Positions 2,670 to 8,615 of a stretch of 8,615 nt of DNA are shown piece after piece. The DNA is taken from NCBI GenBank assembly GCA_020057645.1, contig JAGVFL010000107.1:1-8615 (forward strand). Direction: 5' to 3'. The stretch's first letter is position 1. Every line of letters begins with the position of its first letter. A program made the translations under genes and the position numbers. The stretch is from Candidatus Omnitrophota bacterium. GTDB lineage: Bacteria > Omnitrophota > Gorgyraeia > Gorgyraeales > Gorgyraeaceae. Under the pieces are notes generated by a model, which saw only the letters and a program-made list of their open reading frames with translations, was not told where the DNA came from and did no database searches.

Positions 2670-3914
2670 ATGCGAAGACTTAAATGGCTTTATCCGGGAA
2701 TGAAAATAAAACGCTGGATATTTACTTCCGGCACGGGCGTTTTATTAGTCGCTCTGGGATCTATAGTATGGATGCTTAAGAGATTTCCGGGCTCCAAAAT
2801 TATAGGCATCTCTATCGTTGTCCTTGGCTCATTGATAGTCATATACGGCATGAAGAGGATGCTGAAATCATTCGTTGCGGTTTTTCTGCCGCAGAGAGAA
2901 AAAGAGCTCGTGGATATAATGTACCACTATAGCCAGCTCGAAAAAGGCCCGAAGATAGTGGTTATAGGGGGAGGGACAGGGCTTTCGACTATTCTTCATG
3001 GTTTAAAAGAGCAGACAAGCAACATCACTGCAATAGTAACTGTCGCGGATGACGGCGGATCTTCCGGAAGATTGAGAGAACAGTTTGATATACTTCCGCC
3101 GGGAGACATAAGGAATTGCCTTGTCGCGCTTGCGGACGCGGAACCGTTGATGCGCGAACTGTTTCAGTTTAGATTTGGAGACGAATCAGAATTAAAGGGG
3201 CATAGTTTTGGAAATCTATTTATAACCGCGATGTGCAAGGTTACGGGCGATTTCGAAAAAGCTATAAAGGAATCCAGCAAGGTTCTTGCAATAAGAGGCA
3301 GCGTCATACCGTCTACGTTTGAGAAGGTTAAGCTTGTGGCGGAATACCAGAACGGACAAAGGACAGTAGGGGAGACAAAGATAGTCAAGCAAAACGCGCC
3401 TATAAAAAGAGTTTATTTGGAACCGCTGCATTGCAAAGCCAGCAAGGAATCTTTCGAAGCAATAGCCCAAGCGGATATAATAGTCCTTGGGCCGGGCAGT
3501 TTGTATACAAGCGTTATACCTAATCTTCTGGTGGACGGCATAGCGGAAAAGATTGCTGAATCTAAGGCGCCGAAAGTTTATGTTTGCAACGTAATGACGC
3601 AAGCCGGCGAAACAGATAATTATACGGCATTTGATCACATGAATGCTCTTATAACTCATACAAGACCTGATGTGCTTAGTTATTGCATCGTGAATACGGG
3701 CAAAGTCCCAAAAGAAGTTCTTAAGAAATACGAAGAAGAAGGCGCTTTTCCCGTAGTAGCCGACTCAGATAAAATTACAGAAAATGGTTACAATGTAATA
3801 GAAGGCGACGTGGTGAATACTCAAAATTATGTAAGGCACGACGCCAAAAAACTTTCAAAAGTTATCATAGACCTTACCCTTAAGACAAAAGGCAAGAAGA
3901 TATCCATTGATTAG
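2670..3914 (+). CDS. yvcK: YvcK/CofD-family UDP-sugar-binding regulator with N-terminal membrane anchor
   Basis: A 414-residue protein. The C-terminal ~320 residues are a YvcK (gluconeogenesis factor) domain: GGGTG at 100-104, DDGGSSG at 127-133, PPGDIRNC at 143-150, GPGSLYTS at 274-281 and NVMTQAGETD at 307-316. The fold is Rossmann-like and related to CofD (2-phospho-L-lactate transferase). YvcK proteins bind UDP-GlcNAc and are needed for growth on gluconeogenic carbon and for normal cell-wall synthesis; enzymatic activity is not established. The first ~75 residues are extra relative to Bacillus YvcK and hold two hydrophobic helices (about 17-34 and 44-60), so the domain is probably tethered to the cytoplasmic face of the membrane. 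The start at 2670 has a weak ribosome binding site; Met11 (2700) is an alternative that keeps both helices. Only 11 bp separate it from the HPr gene. Confidence 0.93.
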   Translation: MRRLKWLYPGMKIKRWIFTSGTGVLLVALGSIVWMLKRFPGSKIIGISIVVLGSLIVIYGMKRMLKSFVAVFLPQREKELVDIMYHYSQLEKGPKIVVIGGGTGLSTILHGLKEQTSNITAIVTVADDGGSSGRLREQFDILPPGDIRNCLVALADAEPLMRELFQFRFGDESELKGHSFGNLFITAMCKVTGDFEKAIKESSKVLAIRGSVIPSTFEKVKLVAEYQNGQRTVGETKIVKQNAPIKRVYLEPLHCKASKESFEAIAQADIIVLGPGSLYTSVIPNLLVDGIAEKIAESKAPKVYVCNVMTQAGETDNYTAFDHMNALITHTRPDVLSYCIVNTGKVPKEVLKKYEEEGAFPVVADSDKITENGYNVIEGDVVNTQNYVRHDAKKLSKVIIDLTLKTKGKKISID

Positions 3915-3925
3915 GTAAATTCGCC

Positions 3926-4189
3926 ATGCTGATAGAAAAGAAATTAACCATTCAAAATGAGCAAGGGCTCCACGCCAGGCCTGCGGCGATATTTGTGCAG
4001 ATAGCCAATAAATACGAAAGCGACATCGTTGTAAAAAAAGGCAGGCAGGAAGTTAACGGGAAATCAATAATGGGCCTATTGACTCTCGCGGCAGAAAAAG
4101 GCGCCAAGCTGCATATAAAAGCAAACGGCCCTGATGCTAAAGAGGCAGTAGAGGATCTTGAAAAAGTAATACTGGGAGAAACGCCATAA
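3926..4189 (+). CDS. ptsH: Phosphocarrier protein HPr
   Basis: An 87-residue protein of normal HPr length. GLHARPA carries the catalytic H16 that accepts phosphate from enzyme I and passes it to EIIA. The second signature, VNGKSIMGLLTLAA, carries S47, equivalent to Ser46, the site of HPr kinase/phosphorylase. Both sites are intact, so this is a true HPr and not a Crh-like regulatory paralogue, which lacks the histidine. A serine in this context suggests that an hprK gene exists in the genome, but none is in the window. No clear Shine-Dalgarno precedes ATG at 3926. The stop codon overlaps the ptsI start (TAATG), so translation of the two is likely coupled. Confidence 0.96.
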   Translation: MLIEKKLTIQNEQGLHARPAAIFVQIANKYESDIVVKKGRQEVNGKSIMGLLTLAAEKGAKLHIKANGPDAKEAVEDLEKVILGETP

Positions 4190-5940
4190 TGTCATTAAAA
4201 GGAATACCTGCTTCGCCCGGGATAGCCGTAGGCAAAGCCTTTTTGTTTGATACGAGGCAGCTTATAGCGACTGAAAAGGATATCAAGCAGGATGCTATTT
4301 CTTCCGAGATTGCGCGCTTTGAAGAAGCCCTTATAAAGACGCGTTCAGAGATACTCGCCATACAGAAAAAAATTTCACACGAAATGGGAACTCAGCATGC
4401 GGAGATATTTAACGCGCATTTACTTGTCCTGGAAGATAGGATGCTGATAGAGGAAGTCATAGAGGGCCTTAAGGAAGAACGCAAATGCGTGGAGTATATA
4501 TTTTCAAAAGTTATCGGTAAATATATAAAGGTCTTTTCAAAGATGGATGACGAATATCTGAAGGAAAGGACCAGCGACATAGAAGACGTAGGCAAAAGGA
4601 TTTTAAAAAATCTTATAGGCGCGCAGGAAAAAACCCTCAGCGATTTAGAGGAACAGGTAATAGTAGTTGCGTACGATCTTTCGCCTTCTGATACCGCTAA
4701 CATGCACAAGAAGAATGTCATAGGATTTGTTACTGATATAGGCGGGAGGACCTCTCACACCGCGATCATGGCAAAATCCTTGGAGATCCCTGCTGTAGTA
4801 GGCCTTGAAAAGGCAACAGTTAAAATAAAGACAGGGGATATCCTGATTGTGGACGGAGCAGACGGTATTGTAATAATAAATCCGGACAAGCTGACTCTTA
4901 AAAAATATGAGGCAAAACAGCAGAAGTTTGTAGCGTTTGAAAAAACGCTCTTAGATTTTAAAGACACGCTCGCCGCTACTATTGATGGCCACAGGGTAGA
5001 GGTATCGGCAAACATCGAATTGCCGGATGAAGTCAGTTCTGTTATTGCGCACGGCGCAGAAGGCATAGGCCTATACCGTACGGAATTTCTTTACATGAAC
5101 AGAAACGATGTCCCTGATGAAGAGGAACAATTTGAGGCATATAAAAAAGTAGCCGCCAAGCTTTCTAAAAGCCCTGTTATAATACGCACGCTTGATCTTG
5201 GCGGGGATAAATTTTTATCGCAGCTTAAAGTCCCGCATGAGATGAATCCGTTTCTTGGGTGGAGGGCCATAAGATTTTGCCTTGCAAAGCCTGAGATATT
5301 TAAGGTCCAGTTAAGGGCGATACTGCGCGCGAGCGTATTCGGAAATGTCAAAATTATGTTTCCTATGATATCAGGCCTCGGGGAGCTTAGACAGGCGATA
5401 AAAGTTTTGGATGAAGCAAAACAGGAATTGAGAAACAAGAAAATGAATTTTAACCAGGATATGGAAGTCGGGGCGATGATAGAGATCCCGTCAGCCGCGC
5501 TTACCTGCGACCTTTTGGCCAAGGAGGTAGATTTTTTCAGCATAGGAACCAACGACCTTATACAATATTCTCTGGCCGTGGACAGGGCTAATGAAAAAAT
5601 AGCTTATTTGTACAGGCCTACTCATCCGGCAGTGCTAAGGCTTATAAAAAATATTATAGATTCAGGGCACAAAGAAAATATATGGGTAGGAATGTGCGGA
5701 GAGATGGCGGCAGAGTCCGGATTTGTCCTGATACTGCTTGGGCTGGGGCTGGACGAGTTTAGCATGAGCCCCGTAACGATTCCCGAGATGAAATACGTTA
5801 TAAGCAATGTGAAATTTGAAGATGCCAGAAAGATCGCGGAAGAGGCAATGACCTTGCCTACAGGCGAAGAGGTAGAGGCCTTTGCAAATAAACGGCTGAA
5901 CGAACTTATACCCTGGCTCAAGAAAACTAAGAAACAATAA
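4189..5940 (+). CDS. ptsI: PTS enzyme I (phosphoenolpyruvate-protein phosphotransferase)
   Basis: A 583-residue protein, close to the family's usual 570-580. The N-terminal HPr-binding and phosphohistidine domains run to about residue 225, with the phosphorylated H190 in GGRTSHTAIMAKSLEIPAVVG-type sequence. The C-terminal PEP-binding barrel has GIGLYRTEFLY (292-302), RTLDLGGDK (333-341), the metal-binding MIEIPSA region (430-436), GTNDLIQY (453-460) and the active-site C503 in GMCGEMA. It takes phosphate from PEP and gives it to HPr in the cytoplasm. GGGAG (4174-4178) inside the end of ptsH is a reasonable ribosome binding site for ATG at 4189, which overlaps the ptsH stop by one base. All catalytic residues are present. 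Confidence 0.97.
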   Translation: MSLKGIPASPGIAVGKAFLFDTRQLIATEKDIKQDAISSEIARFEEALIKTRSEILAIQKKISHEMGTQHAEIFNAHLLVLEDRMLIEEVIEGLKEERKCVEYIFSKVIGKYIKVFSKMDDEYLKERTSDIEDVGKRILKNLIGAQEKTLSDLEEQVIVVAYDLSPSDTANMHKKNVIGFVTDIGGRTSHTAIMAKSLEIPAVVGLEKATVKIKTGDILIVDGADGIVIINPDKLTLKKYEAKQQKFVAFEKTLLDFKDTLAATIDGHRVEVSANIELPDEVSSVIAHGAEGIGLYRTEFLYMNRNDVPDEEEQFEAYKKVAAKLSKSPVIIRTLDLGGDKFLSQLKVPHEMNPFLGWRAIRFCLAKPEIFKVQLRAILRASVFGNVKIMFPMISGLGELRQAIKVLDEAKQELRNKKMNFNQDMEVGAMIEIPSAALTCDLLAKEVDFFSIGTNDLIQYSLAVDRANEKIAYLYRPTHPAVLRLIKNIIDSGHKENIWVGMCGEMAAESGFVLILLGLGLDEFSMSPVTIPEMKYVISNVKFEDARKIAEEAMTLPTGEEVEAFANKRLNELIPWLKKTKKQ

Positions 5941-5952
5941 CAAATCTTCGAC

Positions 5953-7020
5953 ATGAATAAACTGGACAATTTGAAATTCATAAAAAAGCTGGACTGTTCA
6001 AATATGCTGAAGTTCATTTCAGGATTGCCGGAACAATGCCCGGACGCCTATCGCATAGGAATCTCCGGCAGCATCAATAAACCCGCAGTGAAAATAAACA
6101 ATATAGTATTCGCGGGCGTAGGCGGGTCCGGCATAGGGGCTGACCTGATTAAAGTTTATATAGAGAGCGAACTTAAGATACCCGTATCCACATGCCGCAA
6201 TTATACCTTGCCTGATTTTGTAAATGAGAATACGCTTTTATTCTGTTCAAGTTATTCCGGGTCTACAGAAGAGACGCTTTCCTGTTTTGAACACGGATTA
6301 CGGAGAAAGTCTTTTATGATAACAATGGGCGCAGGCGGGAAACTGAGAGAATTATCCCTAAAAAATAACATTACTCATATATTGATTCCTCAGGGCTATC
6401 CTCCCAGGACAGCTATCGGTTACATGTCTATAACAGTGCTAGGGATTTTAGCGAGGCTCGGGCTTATAAAAGATAAAGAAAATGACGTGAAAGAACTTTG
6501 GCCCATTCTTTCCGATGTCAGGGATAAAGAGGCGGGTTTCAGCGTGCCCCTAAAAAAAAATATCTCCAAGCAGATAGCCGTTAAACTCCACAAAAGGTAT
6601 TCCGTAATATACGGGACAACTGATACCACAGAAGCCGTAAGCAACAGATGGAGAGAGCAGATCGCAGAGAACGGAAAGACGCTTTCATCCAGCAACGTGC
6701 TGCCTGAAATGAATCATAACGAGATAGTGGGTTGGAGGTTTCCTGAAAAGCTTCTTAAAGATTTTAAGGTCATAATGCTCTCGGATAAAGACGATCACAA
6801 AAGGACAAAAGAGCGCATGAGAATTTCCGAAGAGATTATAAAAAAATCGAGGGCAGAGGTTATTATATTAAAAAGGGAAAAGGGCGGAAGGCTCGCAAGG
6901 ATATATTCTCTTATTTATATAGGAGATTTTGTGAGTTTTTATCTGGCCATTCTCAATAATATTGACCCGACTCCGGTAGAGACAATAGATTATCTGAAAA
7001 AAGAATTAGGAAAGATATGA
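5953..7020 (+). CDS. Bifunctional phosphoglucose/phosphomannose isomerase (SIS-domain type)
   Basis: A 355-residue protein of the PGI/PMI family first characterised in archaea such as Pyrobaculum. The first SIS domain has GGSGIG (57-62) and the sugar-phosphate loop SSYSGSTEET (99-108). PPRTAIGYM (150-158) is a family marker. The second SIS domain has NRWREQIAENGK with the likely catalytic E239, and PEMNHNEIVGW with H255. The enzyme interconverts glucose-6-P or mannose-6-P with fructose-6-P, linking glycolysis to mannose-based nucleotide sugars. It starts 12 bp after ptsI without a clear Shine-Dalgarno, so it probably relies on upstream translation. Its stop overlaps the next start by four bases (ATGA). 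The family call is firm; dual specificity is inferred from family membership. Confidence 0.92.
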   Translation: MNKLDNLKFIKKLDCSNMLKFISGLPEQCPDAYRIGISGSINKPAVKINNIVFAGVGGSGIGADLIKVYIESELKIPVSTCRNYTLPDFVNENTLLFCSSYSGSTEETLSCFEHGLRRKSFMITMGAGGKLRELSLKNNITHILIPQGYPPRTAIGYMSITVLGILARLGLIKDKENDVKELWPILSDVRDKEAGFSVPLKKNISKQIAVKLHKRYSVIYGTTDTTEAVSNRWREQIAENGKTLSSSNVLPEMNHNEIVGWRFPEKLLKDFKVIMLSDKDDHKRTKERMRISEEIIKKSRAEVIILKREKGGRLARIYSLIYIGDFVSFYLAILNNIDPTPVETIDYLKKELGKI

Positions 7021-7760
7021 AAGTTTTATTATTAGCCGCGGGATACGCTACCAGGTTGTATCCGCTGACTTTAGATACCCCAAAACCGCTTCTCGCAGTA
7101 GCCGGTAAAACTGTCCTGGGATACATATTTGATCTTATCGAACCCTTGAAACAGGTGGACGAGGTTTTTATCGTAACAAATGAAAAATTCTACCGGCATT
7201 TTGAAGACTGGAAACAAAATTTTACAAGTTCAAAGAAAATAACAATTATAGACGATGGCACAACATCTAATGAGACGAGGCTCGGGGCCACGGGAGACAT
7301 AGAGTTTGTCGTAGAGAAAAGAAATATAAAAGACGATCTGCTTGTCCTGGCAGGGGATAACCTTTTTAAGGCGGATCTTTCTGTATTTACAAATTTTTGC
7401 GTTTCAAAAAGGCCCTCTATCACAATAGGCCTTTATGATATAAAAGACTTGCTTCTTGCTAAGAATTACGGTATAGTATCCGTTGATAAAAATAATAAGA
7501 TCATTGATTTTAAGGAAAAACCGGCTAATCCTCCGTCTACTCTCGCGGCAATGTGCCTTTATTTCTTCCCGAAAGAAAGATTGGACATAATGAAGGAGTA
7601 TAGCCAAACAGATACTGCCAAGGACGCGCCGGGTTATTTTCTGGAATGGCTTTATAAAAGAGAACCGGTGTTCGGTTACATCTTTAAAGATAAAAAGTGG
7701 TTTGACATAGGGGATAAAAAATCGTTGGAAGAGGCTGATAAAGAATTCAGAAAGGATTAA
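7017..7760 (+). CDS. Sugar-1-phosphate nucleotidyltransferase
   Basis: A 247-residue single-domain nucleotidyltransferase. LAAGYATRLYPLT (6-18) is the nucleotide-binding signature, with K23 in TPKPLL. GDN at 113-115 holds the metal-binding aspartate. NYGIVSVD (150-157), EKP (167-169) and D230 in WFDIGD complete the active site. The length matches the short glucose-1-phosphate thymidylyltransferase-like or mannose-1-phosphate guanylyltransferase-like enzymes without a C-terminal hexapeptide domain. The nucleotide and sugar cannot be settled from the sequence. Coupled to the preceding isomerase by an ATGA overlap, with AGGAAAG just upstream as ribosome binding site. The neighbour suggests a mannose or glucose nucleotide sugar for surface polysaccharide. 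Confidence 0.9.
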   Translation: MKVLLLAAGYATRLYPLTLDTPKPLLAVAGKTVLGYIFDLIEPLKQVDEVFIVTNEKFYRHFEDWKQNFTSSKKITIIDDGTTSNETRLGATGDIEFVVEKRNIKDDLLVLAGDNLFKADLSVFTNFCVSKRPSITIGLYDIKDLLLAKNYGIVSVDKNNKIIDFKEKPANPPSTLAAMCLYFFPKERLDIMKEYSQTDTAKDAPGYFLEWLYKREPVFGYIFKDKKWFDIGDKKSLEEADKEFRKD

Positions 7761-7763
7761 AAA

Positions 7764-8615
7764 ATGCCTAAGGGAAAATATTACATTACTTCGGAATCAG
7801 TCGGAGAAGGTCACCCTGACAAGTTGTGCGATCAGATTTCAGATTCAATACTGGACGAGGTTTTGCGCCAGGATTCAAGAGGCAGGGTTGCGTGCGAGAC
7901 ATTTGTTACCATGGGCCTTATTATAGTGGGAGGGGAAATCACCACTACTGCCTATGTGGATGTAATCAATACCGCAAGAAAAGTGGTCAGGGAAATCGGC
8001 TACACAGACCCTAAATACGGAATGGATTATGAGACTTGCGCTGTTGTAAATACAATACATGCCCAGTCTCCTGACATTGCGCAGGGCGTAGATAAAGGCG
8101 GCGCAGGCGACCAGGGTTTCATGTTTGGTTACGCGTGCGACGAAACGCCTGAACTGATGCCTTTACCTATTATGCTTGCGCATAAACTTGTCAGAAAAAT
8201 GGCTGAAGTAAGAAGGGCCAATGTCCTTAAATATCTCGGGCCTGATTCCAAAAGCCAGGTGACAGTCGAGTATAAAGACGGCAAAGCAGTCAGAATCAAC
8301 TCAGTTGTTCTCGCGTGCCAGCACACAGAAGAGATATTGGATAAAAGCGGGGAGCGCATAACTGAAAAAGCGAGAAAAGAGATTATAGAAAAAATAGCAA
8401 AGCCTGTATTGGGCAAGCTTGTTGACGGCGATACGAAATATTATGTAAATCAGACAGGCAAGTTTTTAGTAGGCGGGCCCCAGTCTGACACAGGCATGAC
8501 AGGAAGAAAAATAGTGGTGGATACTTACGGCGGAGTCATACCTCACGGCGGCGGCGCTTTTTCAGGCAAGGATCCGACCAAGGTTGACCGTTCAGCCGCG
8601 TATATGGCGAGGTAT
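7764..8615 (+). CDS. metK: S-adenosylmethionine synthetase, N-terminal 284 residues
   Basis: The gene runs off the window after 284 of an expected ~385-395 residues. It carries the family signatures [11 protein letters not shown] (10-20, with H17 in the ATP site), [12 protein letters not shown] (113-124), [14 protein letters not shown] (237-250) and the phosphate loop GGGAFSGKD (262-270). The product joins methionine and ATP to make S-adenosylmethionine, normally as a tetramer in the cytoplasm. It starts 3 bp after the nucleotidyltransferase stop with AAAGGA as ribosome binding site, so it belongs to the same operon. There is no room for a SAM riboswitch directly upstream. Confidence 0.97.
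   Translation, partial: MPKGKYYITSESVGEGHPDKLCDQISDSILDEVLRQDSRGRVACETFVTMGLIIVGGEITTTAYVDVINTARKVVREIGYTDPKYGMDYETCAVVNTIHAQSPDIAQGVDKGGAGDQGFMFGYACDETPELMPLPIMLAHKLVRKMAEVRRANVLKYLGPDSKSQVTVEYKDGKAVRINSVVLACQHTEEILDKSGERITEKARKEIIEKIAKPVLGKLVDGDTKYYVNQTGKFLVGGPQSDTGMTGRKIVVDTYGGVIPHGGGAFSGKDPTKVDRSAAYMARY

Noticed and set aside
3216..3659. Long minus-strand open frames opposite yvcK, ptsI and the isomerase gene.
   Set aside because: They are antisense shadows of strongly supported genes and their translations show no recognisable domain.
7761..7763. SAM riboswitch controlling metK.
   Set aside because: metK starts 3 bp after the preceding gene, so no leader exists, and nothing resembling a SAM aptamer was seen nearby.

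Overview
The window reads as chromosomal DNA from an uncultured, moderate-GC bacterium with compact, single-strand operons. All genes lie on the plus strand. The gene order (EIIA, membrane-anchored YvcK, HPr, enzyme I, archaeal-type PGI/PMI, sugar-phosphate nucleotidyltransferase, MetK) and the many short palindromes around tRNA genes are reminiscent of candidate phyla such as Omnitrophota. That placement is an impression from gene content, not a test.

Left part (1-2137): the 3' end of radC is followed by a tRNA cluster: Arg(TCG), Lys(CTT), a broken 5' half of a tRNA-Leu, a LAGLIDADG homing endonuclease gene, an intact Leu(TAG), and Gly(GCC). The space between these genes is packed with hairpins. 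The most striking pattern is that tRNA-Lys and tRNA-Gly are each followed by a hairpin-rich insert (153 and 92 bp). Each insert ends in an exact 21-nt copy of that tRNA's own 3' end, starting at the same tRNA position (C56 of the T loop) and running through CCA. The two inserts share an organisation that folds as a three-helix junction, including an identical hairpin with loop GACAAATAGGA and an identical linker GAGTGGCCGACCC. A third copy of the hairpin, with a different but compensating stem, follows tRNA-Leu. A third, shorter and degenerate tail unit lies at 692-736. A second repeat family, an AAATCCGCC hairpin, abuts the CCA of tRNA-Leu and of the duplicated Gly tail, with a relative after tRNA-Arg.

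The homing endonuclease gene (892-1494) starts about 12 bases beyond the last recognisable tRNA-Leu sequence and stops one base before the next tRNA-Leu begins. It therefore sits exactly between a truncated and an intact tRNA-Leu, with no room for a group I ribozyme.

Right part (2138-8615): a tightly packed, apparently co-transcribed operon. ptsN (EIIA), ptsH (HPr) and ptsI (enzyme I) give a complete phosphorelay, but no sugar permease is present, so a regulatory PTS is likely. yvcK (UDP-sugar-binding regulator of carbon and cell-wall metabolism) sits immediately before ptsH, as yvcK lies near the HPr-like crh in Bacillus. A bifunctional phosphoglucose/phosphomannose isomerase and a sugar-1-phosphate nucleotidyltransferase link fructose-6-phosphate to nucleotide-sugar supply. 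The window ends inside metK (S-adenosylmethionine synthetase).
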